Program-made: the position numbers and the translations under genes
Notes under the pieces: model-generated
What the model was told of the DNA's origin: nothing
What the model saw: the letters and a program-made list of their open reading frames with translations, nothing else
Databases searched by the model: none
Shown here: piece by piece, positions 33,945-44,404 of the stretch
Layout: the number at the start of each line of letters is the position of its first letter
How positions within the stretch are numbered: the first letter of the stretch is position 1
Origin: Zobellella taiwanensis
GTDB taxonomy: Bacteria; Pseudomonadota; Gammaproteobacteria; Enterobacterales; Aeromonadaceae
NCBI RefSeq assembly: GCF_003012795.1
Contig: NZ_PXYH01000012.1
Coordinates: 38,958 to 102,957 of the forward strand
DNA: 64,000 nt
Direction: 5' to 3'

Positions 33945-34919
33945 CTAATCCCGGCCCTGGGGGCGCAGCGAGACCTCTCCACCCAAAAAGCGCTTTATCT
34001 CACCGCCGTCCAGTTCCAGCAGCAGGGCACCCTGATCGTCGATGCCCCGAGCCCGCCCGTGCACCTCCTGCTCCCCCATCAGCACCCGCACCGGCTTGCC
34101 GTTGAAGTAATCGAGCCGGTTCCACTGCTCGCGGAAAGCGGCGATGCCCTCCCGCTCGAACCGCGCCAGGTAGCGCTGCAAATAACCAACCAGGGCCACC
34201 ACCAAGGCGTTACGATCCGTAATTTCGCCCAGTTCGGCCAATTCGGCCCAGGGCTGGTCGATACGCGTCTGCTCCTCCTTGGGTAGCAACAGGTTGAGCC
34301 CCACGCCGATCACCAGGTGGCAGGGGCCGCCGGCGGTGCCGGACATCTCCACCAGTATGCCCGCCAGCTTGCGCCCGCCCAGGTAAAGGTCGTTGGGCCA
34401 TTTCAGTTGCACCCCCTCGAAGCCCCGGGCTTGCAGGGCCTCCACCACGGCGATGCCCACCACCAGGCTGAGCCCCATGGCCGCCGCCATGCCCTGCTCC
34501 AGCCGCCAGTACAGGCTCAGAATCAACTGGCCGCCAAAGGGCGAAATCCAGGCGCGGCCGCGCCGACCGCGTCCAGCCGTCTGGCATTCGGCCAGGCAAA
34601 CATCGCCCTTGTCGAGCCGGGGAATGGCTGCCAGCCAGTGCTGGTTGGTAGACCCGATCACCGGGATCACCTCCACCCGGGATGGCGCCAGCTCGCGCCC
34701 AAGCCGTTCGGCGTCAAGCAACTGCAAGGGCACGGCCAGGCGATACCCCTTGCCGCTGACGCTGTAGATATCCAGTCCCAGGTTTTTCAGTACCTGCACA
34801 TGTTTGCTGACCGCCGCCCGGCTGACCGACAGCGCCTCGCCCAGCTGTTCACCGGAATGAAACTGGCCATCCGCCAGCCGTTTCAGCAGGGCTTCGCGCA
34901 ACGGCGTCAGTTCAGACAT
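33945..34919 (-). CDS. birA: BirA: biotin-protein ligase and biotin operon repressor
   Basis: The 324-aa bifunctional protein has an N-terminal helix-turn-helix (about residues 18-45, LGEALSVSRAAVSKHVQVL) that represses biotin genes. The ligase domain has STNQHW, the biotinyl-AMP loop GRGRRGRAW (about 115-123) and the KWPND motif. The C-terminal SH3-like domain is present. Its start overlaps the murB stop by 13 bp, the usual murB-birA pair. Confidence 0.96.
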   Translation of the reverse strand: MSELTPLREALLKRLADGQFHSGEQLGEALSVSRAAVSKHVQVLKNLGLDIYSVSGKGYRLAVPLQLLDAERLGRELAPSRVEVIPVIGSTNQHWLAAIPRLDKGDVCLAECQTAGRGRRGRAWISPFGGQLILSLYWRLEQGMAAAMGLSLVVGIAVVEALQARGFEGVQLKWPNDLYLGGRKLAGILVEMSGTAGGPCHLVIGVGLNLLLPKEEQTRIDQPWAELAELGEITDRNALVVALVGYLQRYLARFEREGIAAFREQWNRLDYFNGKPVRVLMGEQEVHGRARGIDDQGALLLELDGGEIKRFLGGEVSLRPQGRD

Positions 34920-35935
34920 GCAAGTACCTCATCCAGACTGGTTTCCCCTTCCCGCCCTATCATCCTCACCTCCGGCTCCAGGCTAACGCCAAACAGCTGG
35001 GCCACTCGCTCCCGCACCAGGGCCGCCAGCCGCACTATGTCTTCGGCGGTGGCGCCGCCCTGGTTGACCAGCACCAACGCCTGCTGCCGGTGCACCGCCG
35101 CGCCGCCCACACAAGTCCCCTTGAGCCCGGCTCGGTCGATAAGCCAGCCGGCGGCCAGCTTGACCGCCCCCTCGCCTGCCGGATAACAGGGCAAATCGGG
35201 CCAGGCCAGGCGCAGGGCTTCGGCCTGGGCCGGCACCACCTGGGGATTTTTGAAAAAGCTACCCGCATTGCCCAGCACCGCCGGATCCGGCAGTTTGGCC
35301 CGGCGGGTGGCGCAGACCTGTTCGAAAATCTGCACCGCACTGGCCCCGGCATCCAATTCCGCCAGGGGGCCATAGCCCAGCACAGGCTGCCAGTCCTTGG
35401 GCAGACGCAGGGTCAGGCTGAGGATCAGGTGGTGTTGCGCCTCGTGTTTGAATGCGCTGTCCCGGTAGCCAAAACGGCAATCGGTGGCAGACCAGTGGCG
35501 GATTTCGCCGCTGCGCCAGTCAAGGCTTTCAACCGACTCGCAAAAGCGGGCCAGCTCCACGCCATAGGCACCGATATTCTGGATGGGAGCCGCCCCGGCC
35601 GTGCCCGGGATCAGGGCAAGGTTTTCCAGCCCCGGCATCCCCCGCTCCAGAGTCAGGCAGACCAGTCGATGCCAGTTTTCACCAGCCTCGGCCCGGATCC
35701 GCCAGGCATCCCCGTCGTCGCTCAGGGTCACGCCCCGCAGGCGGTTGACCAGCACCCGACCAGCGTAGGGCGCGGTAAACAACAGATTGGAGCCTTCCCC
35801 CACCACCAGTTGCGGCCCCTGCCAATGGCGCAGCGCGTCCAGTTGGGCGCGGTCTTGCAACACCACCAGTTCGGTGGCCTCCTGCTCGAGGCCGAACGTG
35901 TTATAGGGAAAAAGGGACAAGGGGCTGCTCGACAT
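34907..35935 (-). CDS. murB: UDP-N-acetylenolpyruvoylglucosamine reductase
   Basis: MurB makes UDP-MurNAc with FAD and NADPH in peptidoglycan synthesis. The start MSSSPLSLFPYNTFGLEQ at 35935 gives 342 aa, the E. coli length. A TTG 30 bp upstream is less likely. Motifs seen are VGEGSNLLF (FAD), PGTAGAAPIQNIGAYG, the RDSAFKH region and NAGSFFKNP with the catalytic serine. Confidence 0.96.
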   Translation of the reverse strand: MSSSPLSLFPYNTFGLEQEATELVVLQDRAQLDALRHWQGPQLVVGEGSNLLFTAPYAGRVLVNRLRGVTLSDDGDAWRIRAEAGENWHRLVCLTLERGMPGLENLALIPGTAGAAPIQNIGAYGVELARFCESVESLDWRSGEIRHWSATDCRFGYRDSAFKHEAQHHLILSLTLRLPKDWQPVLGYGPLAELDAGASAVQIFEQVCATRRAKLPDPAVLGNAGSFFKNPQVVPAQAEALRLAWPDLPCYPAGEGAVKLAAGWLIDRAGLKGTCVGGAAVHRQQALVLVNQGGATAEDIVRLAALVRERVAQLFGVSLEPEVRMIGREGETSLDEVLACLN

Positions 35936-35989
35936 GATGGATGGTCCTGAATAAATGCGGGCCAAGTGTACCCCAAGAGCCGGGCCGGG

Positions 35990-37921
35990 TTAAGCCACGC
36001 CCTTGTTCCTGGCGCGCACGCCACCACGCCGGCGCGTCCGGCTGGACGGGGTCGCGGCCTTCAGCCCCCGGAATGACTCGGGCTTAACCTGCCCGAGCAG
36101 GCCGGGCAGTTGAGCCTGCAAGGCCTCCATGAACTGACCATAGCTGGCCTGACGGCGGCTGATGGCGTCGAGTGCAGCTTCCCAGCGGGCGGTCATGTCC
36201 GGGGTGGTGGCCAGTTCGGGCAGGCTGGCCACCAGCCGGCGGCCGGCTTCGGAGGCTCGGATCTGCCGCCCCTCCCGCACCAGGAAGCCGCGGTTGAACA
36301 ACAGCTCGATAATACCGGCCCGGGTGGCCTCGGTGCCCAGGCCGTCGGTATCGCGCAGTATTTTTTTCAGCGCCTTGTCGGTTACGTAACGGGCGATATG
36401 GGTCATGGCCGCCAGCAGGGTCGCGTCGGTAAAGGGGCGGGGCGGCTGAGTCAGCTTGTCGAGCAGTTCGCCCTCCAGGCACTGCAGCCCGTCTCCGGCC
36501 CGCAGCACCGGCAGCCGGGTCTGCCATTCATCGTCTTCATCCTCCCCGGCCTTATCCGTCCGTGCAAACAGTGCCTTCCAGCCGGCCACCTGCTGCTGGC
36601 GGGCCCGGGCCACAAAACGTCCACCGGCGATATCCACCTCAATCACCTTTTCGTCAAGCTCCTGGTGCGGATAGAACTGGGCGGCATACTGGCGGGCAAT
36701 CAGCTCATAAATTTGCCGCTCGGTACCGGACAATCGCTCACCCTCCATCTTGCGGGCGGTGGGAATAATGGCGTGATGGGCCTCGACCCGGGCATCGTTC
36801 CAGGCCCGGCCGCGAATGCCGGTATCGGCCTGCGCCGCCGCTGTGGCCAGCGCCGGACAGACGACGGTGATAGCCGCCAGCACCGAGGGGACCTGAGCAA
36901 AATGCCCGGTGGGCAGATAACGGTTGTCGGAACGGGGATAGGTGATCAGCTTGTGCCGCTCGTACAAGCCCTGGCATACATCCAGCACCTGCTTGGCGCT
37001 GAGCCCGAAACGGCGCGCGGCATCGATCTGCAGCGCCGACAGGTTGTAGGGCAACGGCGGCGGAACGCGCTGGCGCTGGCTCTCGGCGGCGAGCACCCGC
37101 CCCGGCTGACCGGTAATGCGGCGTACCACATTTTCGGCCAGGGCACGGGACAATACCCGCCCTTCTTCGTCCTGCCAGGGCTGGCAGGCCTCGCTGGGCT
37201 GCCATTTGGCGCGAAACTGCTCGTCATTATCGGTTTGCAGCAGCGCCTGCACTTCATAAAAGGGTTTGGGCTGAAAGTCGGCGATATCCCTGTCCCGGCG
37301 CACCACCAGGCCCAGTACCGGGGTCTGCACCCGTCCGACCGACAGCACCCCCTGGTAGCCCTGGCTACGCCCGGCAATGGTGCACAGCCGGCTCATGTTG
37401 ATGCCATAGAGCCAGTCGGCCCGGGAGCGGGCCAGGGCCGACACCGACAATGGCACGAATTCTCTGTTGGGTCTGAGCTCGGCCAGGGATTTTTTTACCG
37501 CCGCCGGATTAAGGTCGCTGATCAGGCAACGCTGCACCCGTTCCCGCTTGGCGGCGGGCACCTTGCAATGGCTGATGACCTCGTCCACCAGCAATTGTCC
37601 TTCCCGGTCCGGGTCGCCGGCATGGACTATGGTATCCGCTTCTTTCAGCAGCTTTTTCAGTACCGCCAGCTGCTTTTTGGTGTTGGGTTTGGCCACCAGC
37701 TTCCAGTCGTCGGGAATGATGGGCAGGTGCTCACGCCGCCATTGCTTGAAGGCCGGGTCGTAGACGTCAGGCTCGGCCTGCTCCAGCAGATGGCCGATAC
37801 ACCAGCTGACCACGTCGCCGTTGGCCAGGCGGATAAAACCCTCGCCCTTTTGCTGGGGCTTGGGCAACACTTCGGCCAGGGCTCGCGCCAGGCTGGGCTT
37901 TTCGGCAATGTAGAGGATCAT
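35990..37921 (-). CDS. topB: DNA topoisomerase III
   Basis: A 643-aa type IA topoisomerase that resolves linked DNA. The Toprim domain starts at the N-terminus ([20 protein letters not shown]) and includes [13 protein letters not shown] (about 103-115). The core has [20 protein letters not shown] and [12 protein letters not shown], and the catalytic tyrosine is in [13 protein letters not shown]. The C-terminus is a basic tail ([16 protein letters not shown]). It is probably cotranscribed with the acidic gene 55 bp upstream. Confidence 0.96.
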   Translation of the reverse strand: MILYIAEKPSLARALAEVLPKPQQKGEGFIRLANGDVVSWCIGHLLEQAEPDVYDPAFKQWRREHLPIIPDDWKLVAKPNTKKQLAVLKKLLKEADTIVHAGDPDREGQLLVDEVISHCKVPAAKRERVQRCLISDLNPAAVKKSLAELRPNREFVPLSVSALARSRADWLYGINMSRLCTIAGRSQGYQGVLSVGRVQTPVLGLVVRRDRDIADFQPKPFYEVQALLQTDNDEQFRAKWQPSEACQPWQDEEGRVLSRALAENVVRRITGQPGRVLAAESQRQRVPPPLPYNLSALQIDAARRFGLSAKQVLDVCQGLYERHKLITYPRSDNRYLPTGHFAQVPSVLAAITVVCPALATAAAQADTGIRGRAWNDARVEAHHAIIPTARKMEGERLSGTERQIYELIARQYAAQFYPHQELDEKVIEVDIAGGRFVARARQQQVAGWKALFARTDKAGEDEDDEWQTRLPVLRAGDGLQCLEGELLDKLTQPPRPFTDATLLAAMTHIARYVTDKALKKILRDTDGLGTEATRAGIIELLFNRGFLVREGRQIRASEAGRRLVASLPELATTPDMTARWEAALDAISRRQASYGQFMEALQAQLPGLLGQVKPESFRGLKAATPSSRTRRRGGVRARNKGVA

Positions 37922-37976
37922 CGGCGGCGCTGTTTACTGTATAAAAACACAGCTTAGCAGGTAGCGACCGGCGGCT

Positions 37977-38438
37977 TCAATAATCACCGCCGAGCAGGAA
38001 TTCGTCCAGCGACTCCACAAGCCAGGGCCAGTCCGCCTCCGGCACCGGCGTGGCCGGGTCTTCGTCCCCTTCGCCGTAGTCGTCCCAATAGTGGGCACGC
38101 AGGGCCAGAGGAAAATCCCCGTAGTCCTCCGCCAGGGCACGCAGCGGGCCAAACCAGACGATGCGGGTCAGCCCGGCGGTCAGATCGTTGAGGTACTCCA
38201 CCAGGGTCTCGGGATCCGGGTACTGTTCGGCCAGCAGCTCGAAGCGCGCCCGGGCCGCCAGGGTCTGTTCCTCGTCCAGCTCACCCAGCTCGGCCAGGTG
38301 CTGCAGGTAGTCATGCAGCAGGTAGTGGTAGGCCTGCTCTTCCCCGCCCAGCCACTGGCAACGGGTCTCCTTGCGGCTGATCAGCGACAGCGCCACCCCT
38401 TCGTCGAGAAAACACAGGGCCCACAATTGATCGTCCAT
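37977..38438 (-). CDS. Acidic hypothetical protein upstream of topB
   Basis: A 153-aa soluble protein with no signal peptide or membrane helix. It is strongly acidic, especially at the C-terminus (DDYGEGDEDPATPVPEADWPWLVESLDEF), and rich in Trp and Tyr. I do not recognise a family. It lies 55 bp upstream of topB on the same strand and could be cotranscribed with it. GC-rich codon use matches its neighbours, and no overlapping alternative frame is convincing, so it is probably real. Function unknown. Confidence 0.65.
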   Translation of the reverse strand: MDDQLWALCFLDEGVALSLISRKETRCQWLGGEEQAYHYLLHDYLQHLAELGELDEEQTLAARARFELLAEQYPDPETLVEYLNDLTAGLTRIVWFGPLRALAEDYGDFPLALRAHYWDDYGEGDEDPATPVPEADWPWLVESLDEFLLGGDY

Positions 38439-38494
38439 TCCATACTCCGCAACAGCTCAACAGGGCGCCAGTGTAGCCGAAAGCGGCGGTTGCA

Positions 38495-39084
38495 TCACCG
38501 GCGAAAAAGCCGCTCCCGACGCCAGTAGAGCAACCCCAGGCTCAAGGCCAGGTAAAAGGCGGGCTCGATCCAGCCGGACTTGACCGACCACCAGAAATGC
38601 ACCGGCACCAGCAAGGCAACCAGATAAACGCCCTTGTGCAGACGCTGCCAGCGCGCGCCCAGCCGGCGCTGCCAGCCCTGGGTGGAGGTCACGGCCAGCA
38701 GCAGCAGCACCAGCCAGGCCAGCATACCCAGGGTGATAAAGGTACGCTTGACGATTTCGGCACCAATCAACCCCCATGCCAGTTGCAGGTCGAGCAGCAG
38801 CCACACCAGCAGATGCAGGCTGGCATAGGCAAAACACCACAGTCCCAGGGCCCGCCGCAACCGCACCAAAGCCCCCAGCCGCAGCCAGCGGGCCAGGGGC
38901 GAGATGCTCAGCGTCAGCAACAGCAGGCGCAGCGCCCAGATCCCGAGAAAATGCAGCAGTTCGGGGACGGGATCGCCCCCCAGCCGGCCGGCCGGCAACG
39001 CCCACAGCAGCCACAACAAGGGAGCAGCGGCCAGTACGTGGAGCAGGATACGCAGGCGGCGCACCCCAGCGGCATCGAGCTTCA

Positions 39085-39085
<1 letters not shown>
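38495..39085 (-). CDS. msrQ: MsrQ (YedZ), heme-binding membrane subunit of the methionine sulfoxide reductase system
   Basis: A 196-aa inner-membrane protein with about six hydrophobic segments (LLHVLAAAPLLWLLWALPAG, FLGIWALRLLLLTLSISPLA and others) of the ferric-reductase-like fold. It passes electrons from the quinone pool or flavin to MsrP in the periplasm. The start shares a base with the msrP stop (TGATG), so the two are translationally coupled. Confidence 0.93.
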
Positions 39086-40095
<1,010 letters not shown>

Positions 40096-40157
40096 GCGGG
40101 CTCCTGATGGACAATGAATTTGTATACAAGGAGCGCCACAATCGGCAAAAAATTTCG

Positions 40158-41498
40158 TCAGTCCGCCTTATCCTTGTAGGCACCGGCTTCGATGCCATGG
40201 CGATTGAGCAGTTTGTAGAAATCGGTGCGATTGCGCCCCGCCAGGGCCGCCGCCTGAGTGACATTGCCTTCGGTCATGCGCAGCACCTTGTTCAGGTAGA
40301 CCCGCTCGAACTCGGCCCTCGCCTCGTTGAAGGTCGGAAAGTGATCGCCGCTGTCCGCCAGTATGCCTTCCACAAGCTGGGGACCGATCACCGGCGCCGG
40401 CGCCAGCGCCACCGCCTGCTCCACCAAATTGAGCAGTTGACGCACATTGCCGGGCCAGTTGGCCGACGCCAGCATGGCCAGGGCCTCGGGCGAAAAGCCG
40501 GTCACCCGGGTGGGCTGGCGCTGGCGGATCCGCTCCAGAAAATGGCGGGCCAGCAGAGGAATATCTTCCGGCCTTTCCTTCAGCGCCGGCAACGCCAGGT
40601 TGACCACGTTCAACCGGTAGAACAGATCTTCCCGGAACTGCCCCGCCTCCATGGCCGCCACCAGATCCCGGTTGCTGGCCGACAAGATGCGCACATCCGT
40701 CCCTATGCCGCGGCTGCCGCCGAGCGGCCTGACTTCCTGCCGCTCCAGTGTACTGAGCAGCCGGGCCTGCAAGGCCGGCGACAGCTCGCCAACCTCGTCG
40801 AGAAACAGGGTCCCCCCCTGGGCCGCAAGCAGCACGCCCGGATGATCGGCAATGGCCCCGCTGAAGGCGCCCTTCACATGGCCGAACAGTTCCGACTCCA
40901 GCAAGGGTTCCGGCATGGCACCGCAGTTGAGGGCGATAAAGGGATAATCCTGGCGTGGACTGGCATCGTGAATAGCCTTGGCCATGAGTTTCTTGCCGGT
41001 ACCCGACGGGCCCGTGATCAGCACACTGATATCCAGCGGGGCAATGCGCCTGGCCTGCTCCAGCACCGCCGCCATGGCCGGGCTGCGGGTCAGTATGCTG
41101 TGCTGCCAGTCGTCCTCGTCCGCCGGCAACGATACCGCCAGCGCCTCGTTGATGGTCTTGCGCAGGGCTTCCTTGTCGATGGGCTTGGTCAGAAAACCAA
41201 ACACCCCGGAACGGGTAGCGGTCACCGCATCAGTGATGGAGCCATGGGCGGTCATGATCACCACCGGCAGTCCCACCTGGGCCCGCTGGATACGCTCGAA
41301 CAGGGCCAGGCCGTCCATCCCGTCCATTTTGAGATCGCTCAGCACCAGATCGGGCCTTTCCCGTTCCAGTTGCTCCAGCGCCTCCTGCCCCGAGGTGGCG
41401 GTGGTCACCGCAAACCCTTCGCTGCGCAGCCGCAGCCCGAGCAGTTTCAGCAGGCTGGCGTCGTCGTCCACCAGCAGTATCCTGGCTTTGCGTGTCAT
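40158..41498 (-). CDS. glrR: GlrR, sigma-54-dependent response regulator
   Basis: A 446-aa NtrC-type regulator. The receiver domain (1-120) has the phosphoacceptor Asp at residue 55 ([10 protein letters not shown]). The AAA+ domain has a Walker A variant GPSGTGKKL and [12 protein letters not shown]. The sigma-54 contact loop reads GAFSGA rather than GAFTGA. The C-terminal helix-turn-helix ends [21 protein letters not shown]. In E. coli GlrR activates glmY and rpoE. It is the last gene of glrK-qseG-glrR. Confidence 0.94.
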   Translation of the reverse strand: MTRKARILLVDDDASLLKLLGLRLRSEGFAVTTATSGQEALEQLERERPDLVLSDLKMDGMDGLALFERIQRAQVGLPVVIMTAHGSITDAVTATRSGVFGFLTKPIDKEALRKTINEALAVSLPADEDDWQHSILTRSPAMAAVLEQARRIAPLDISVLITGPSGTGKKLMAKAIHDASPRQDYPFIALNCGAMPEPLLESELFGHVKGAFSGAIADHPGVLLAAQGGTLFLDEVGELSPALQARLLSTLERQEVRPLGGSRGIGTDVRILSASNRDLVAAMEAGQFREDLFYRLNVVNLALPALKERPEDIPLLARHFLERIRQRQPTRVTGFSPEALAMLASANWPGNVRQLLNLVEQAVALAPAPVIGPQLVEGILADSGDHFPTFNEARAEFERVYLNKVLRMTEGNVTQAAALAGRNRTDFYKLLNRHGIEAGAYKDKAD

Positions 41499-41992
41499 TG
41501 GCCCGACTCTTGGTATCTGCGTTCGTTGATCTGCTCGTCTATGGTGGCCAGCTCATTGAGCTTGCGGGTCAGGGTGTTGACCTGCTGCTGGCGGTCGGCC
41601 ACCTGCCGGTTGAGGCTGATCAGTTCCCGATTGTAGGACTGATACACCGCAAAAAATTGCTGCAGGCGGGTATTGACCGCCGGCAACTGCTGGCTGAACA
41701 GTTGCTGGGCCTGCTGGCGCTGGGCCAGGCTGGCCCTGGGATGGCTCAGCCATAGGGCCAGCCGGAGCTCGTCCCGACCACCGGCCTGCTGCAACTGGCG
41801 CAACTGCCGGCCGCGTTCGGCCTCGTCGCTGGCCATAACCTCGGCCGCCAGTTGCAGCCAGTCGAGCAGTTCCCCGTTGTCCGAAGCCGGACTCCAGGCC
41901 GGCTCTGGCTGGGATTTGAACGGCAGGGTCAGAGGCAGCGAACAGCCGCTCAGCGTCAGGGCCAGCACCCCGCACAGCCATATTTTAGTCAT
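41495..41992 (-). CDS. qseG: QseG (YfhG)-like lipoprotein
   Basis: The start MTKIWLCGVLALTLSGCS at 41992 gives a 165-aa lipoprotein. The lipobox LSGC places the lipidated cysteine at residue 17. The mature part is helical and Gln-rich with coiled-coil character (LISLNRQVADRQQQVNTLTRKLNELATIDEQI). In E. coli QseG is an outer-membrane lipoprotein that activates GlrK. Its position between glrK and glrR, overlapping both by a few bases, supports the name more than sequence alone. Confidence 0.82.
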   Translation of the reverse strand: MTKIWLCGVLALTLSGCSLPLTLPFKSQPEPAWSPASDNGELLDWLQLAAEVMASDEAERGRQLRQLQQAGGRDELRLALWLSHPRASLAQRQQAQQLFSQQLPAVNTRLQQFFAVYQSYNRELISLNRQVADRQQQVNTLTRKLNELATIDEQINERRYQESGQ

Positions 41993-43433
41993 TCGTTGTT
42001 TCCTTATCGGCAGGCCGGGGCAGGCTGAGTTCGAAACAGACCCAGCCCGGCCGTGTAGAATCCAGCGCAAGCCGCCCTCCCATGCTGATGGCCGCCTCGC
42101 GCGCTATGCTCAGGCCGATGCCCGAGCCCTTGAGTACCCCCTTGCGCTCCTGGCTGCCCTGTACGAAGGGTTCGAAAATACGTTCCCTGTCCCGCTCGGG
42201 AATGGGTTGGCCACTATTGGCCACGGTCACCAGGTAGGTCGATTGACCGGCACAAGCATGAATGCGGATCTCCCCCCCCGCATCACCGTAATTTACCGCA
42301 TTGGAGATCAGATTATCCAATACCAGCCGCAGCCGGTGGCTGTCGGCCAGGGGCGGCTCGCCCTCGAGCGCCAGCTCGACCCTGATTCCCTTGTTTTCCA
42401 GGGTCAGGCGATGGGCCGCCAGGCTTTCTTCCAGCAACGGGGCCAGCTCAACCGGCTGGCGATACACCTGCACCTGCTGGACCCGGTTATAGTCGAGCAA
42501 CTGTTCAATCAGTCCCTGCAGACGAAAACTGTTGTGCACCAGCAGTTCGCAGATTTCCTCCTGCTCGGCGGTCAGCGGCCCGGTCACCTTTTCGGCCAAC
42601 AGGTCGGCCCCCTCCCGCAGGCTGGCCAGCGGGGTTTTCAGCTCATGGGAAAGATGACGCAAAAACTGCAGTTTCTGGGCTTCCAGTTCCCTTAGCCGAT
42701 GATGCAGCCAGGCCAGCCGCTCGCCCAGTTCCACCAGCTCCGCCGGGCCACGGATGGGCCTTTCGTCCGGCTCCACCCCGGCCCCCAGGCTCTGGATGCG
42801 CCGCTCCAACTGGCGCACCGGCCGGATGATAAGGTAAGTAAACAGCAACACCAGCAATAGACTGGCGCCGCCGAGGGCGGCACTCAGCAACCACATCTGC
42901 CGGCGCACCTGGGTCACCTGTTCGCGCACCTGGCGAACGCGCACATCGATCTGCTCCCTGGCCAGCCGATCGAGTTCCATGTTGGCCTGGTTGAAGGCAT
43001 CGAAAATCACTACCTGCTCGCGGATTTGCTCGCCGCTGGCCTGGGCCAGATCTACCAGCAGCACCAGTTGGCGGCGCAGGGATTCATCCAGCGCGCCGGC
43101 CTCCACCACCTCGAGCAGGGGCTCCATTTCCTGTCGGTAACGCTCCAGCAGGCGCAGGTAGGACAAACGCAGCTCCGGGGTTTCCAGCACCGCATAGCGG
43201 CGGATGGTCCGCTCCATGTCCAGCGCCAGATCGTTCATGTCCGATGCCCGCCGGGTGTCGATAACCGCGTTTTCTATGCCTTCCTGGGCCAGCTGGTTGA
43301 CCTGCTCCAGGCTGCGGCTGTTCTGGATCACCAGCAGGATCAGCGGCAACAGCACCAGGGTGAAGGCCATCAACACCAGCCGGAGCAGGGAACGCGGGGC
43401 AAAACCGGCAATCGCTTTTGACATCATCCACAT
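41985..43433 (-). CDS. glrK: GlrK (QseE) sensor histidine kinase
   Basis: A 482-aa membrane kinase with TM1 near residues 17-36 and TM2 near 185-206, a periplasmic helical sensor region between them, and HAMP after TM2. The H-box is FLRHLSHELKTPLASLREGADLL, the N-box DNLISNAVNYGD, then FVQGSQERKGVLKGSGIGLSIA. All match E. coli GlrK closely. The start could be ATG 43433 or the ATG at 43424; neither has a strong ribosome site. Confidence 0.94.
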   Translation of the reverse strand: MWMMSKAIAGFAPRSLLRLVLMAFTLVLLPLILLVIQNSRSLEQVNQLAQEGIENAVIDTRRASDMNDLALDMERTIRRYAVLETPELRLSYLRLLERYRQEMEPLLEVVEAGALDESLRRQLVLLVDLAQASGEQIREQVVIFDAFNQANMELDRLAREQIDVRVRQVREQVTQVRRQMWLLSAALGGASLLLVLLFTYLIIRPVRQLERRIQSLGAGVEPDERPIRGPAELVELGERLAWLHHRLRELEAQKLQFLRHLSHELKTPLASLREGADLLAEKVTGPLTAEQEEICELLVHNSFRLQGLIEQLLDYNRVQQVQVYRQPVELAPLLEESLAAHRLTLENKGIRVELALEGEPPLADSHRLRLVLDNLISNAVNYGDAGGEIRIHACAGQSTYLVTVANSGQPIPERDRERIFEPFVQGSQERKGVLKGSGIGLSIAREAAISMGGRLALDSTRPGWVCFELSLPRPADKETTND

Positions 43434-43485
43434 ACTTGTTGATCACGGGAGCGACAGGATAACAAAAGCCCCGCCATACCCGCGC

Positions 43486-43513
43486 AAAAAAAACCGGTCG
43501 GAGAACGACCGGT
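43486..43513 (-). terminator. Orphan Rho-independent terminator upstream of glrK
   Basis: On the minus strand ACCGGTCG-ttctc-CGACCGGT is followed by a run of at least seven T residues. It lies 52 bp before glrK, and no minus-strand protein gene ends here. The nearest upstream one, asnA, stops about 900 bp away, so this terminator implies an unannotated transcript. Confidence 0.85.
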
Positions 43514-43730
43514 ATGTTAACGAAAACAAAATGTGCCTCCCTGCACGGGTCCGATACCCTCTCGATGCCGCTGCTCGGCAGTATCGAATACCCTGATCAA
43601 GGCAACTTCCGGGCCGAACCCCATAATGCCATGAGAATCAAGGACCTGGCTTCCTGGCTTTCAACACCACCGCCGCCAATCGTTACAGGGGGGAAACACA
43701 TTGTCGGACCTTGAGAAAATTAAAAGTATA
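43486..43730 (-). ncRNA. Candidate small RNA at the glmY position
   Basis: The 490 bp between glrK and the CBS gene hold no convincing protein gene. They carry the strong terminator above and structured sequence just before it. One stem-loop at 43562-43587 has TGCCG/CGGCA around AGCAG and TCGA arms. A TATACT at 43725-43730 could be the -10, but I see no good -35 or sigma-54 site. E. coli encodes the sRNA GlmY directly upstream of glrK. I cannot align this sequence with GlmY, so the identity is positional only. The 5' end is uncertain. Confidence 0.45.
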
Positions 43731-43923
43731 AACAATGAGTTGCACTGTCTCTTTTGCCATACAGCCGGCGCCCGGGGACTGGTCGGGCACCGCCGGCCGG
43801 CGACAAATACGCTATGCTCATAGCAGGCCGGGCGGAGGCTATCAATCATTCAGGCAACACCGATTGGATCACCATCACAAAGGATGCCACACTCGGTTTA
43901 TCAATGACTTAAGGAGAATGGCC

Positions 43924-44331
43924 ATGGCAACAGTTAACCAAATCATGCGACACAGCCTGCCGTTGCTGAACGTGGACATGTCGATTTCGGAAGCGCTGGA
44001 CCGGATGCTCGAATCCGGCCTGAGTGGCCTGCCGGTGGTGGACGCCCAGCGCCACATCATCGGGTTCCTGTCGGAGCAGGACTGCATCCCGACCCTGATC
44101 AATGCCAACTACCATTGCGACAGCCGCGCCAAGGTGAGCGACCTGATGCGCACCGAGCCGCTGACGGTCGCCCCGGATACCGACGTATTCGAACTGGCCC
44201 GCACCATGGGCGGCGCCAAGCCCAAGCTGTACCCCGTGGTGGAAGGTAAAAAGGTAGTGGGCATGGTTACCCGCCACCAGGTGATGAGCTTTCTCAACAA
44301 CCAGCTCAAGACCTGCCTGGCCACCTACTGA
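43924..44331 (+). CDS. CBS-pair protein
   Basis: A 135-aa cytoplasmic protein of two CBS motifs, about 1-60 (IMRHSLPLLNVDMSISEALDRM, LPVVDAQRHIIGFLSEQD) and 74-130 (LMRTEPLTVAPDTDVFELARTM, YPVVEGKKVVGMVTRHQVM). Such stand-alone pairs usually sense adenine nucleotides; the target is unknown. ATG 43924 is preferred over ATG 43918 because AAGGAG at 43911-43916 is 7 nt from it. It is monocistronic, with a terminator after it. Confidence 0.85.
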   Translation: MATVNQIMRHSLPLLNVDMSISEALDRMLESGLSGLPVVDAQRHIIGFLSEQDCIPTLINANYHCDSRAKVSDLMRTEPLTVAPDTDVFELARTMGGAKPKLYPVVEGKKVVGMVTRHQVMSFLNNQLKTCLATY

Positions 44332-44353
44332 GCCGGCAGCAAGGCAATAACCA

Positions 44354-44377
44354 AAGGGCGCCGAGGCGCCCTTCTTG
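44354..44377. terminator. Terminator between the CBS gene and asnA
   Basis: AAGGGCGCC-ga-GGCGCCCTT followed by CTTGTTT on the plus strand; the convergent asnA ends 27 bp further on and may also use it. Confidence 0.75.
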
Positions 44378-44404
44378 TTTACCAACCGCTGGATGGATAC
44401 CGGC

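Noticed and set aside
43514..43714. 66-codon plus-strand frame in the glrK-CBS gap
   Set aside because: No ribosome site, codon use unlike the neighbours, and it lies antisense to the predicted structured RNA and its terminator.
43700..43923. Sigma-54 promoter for the candidate sRNA upstream of glrK
   Set aside because: TGGCA...TGCA at about 43744-43762 on the minus strand has the wrong spacing (13 rather than 10 bp between GG and GC). Other partial matches lack the GC of the -12 element.
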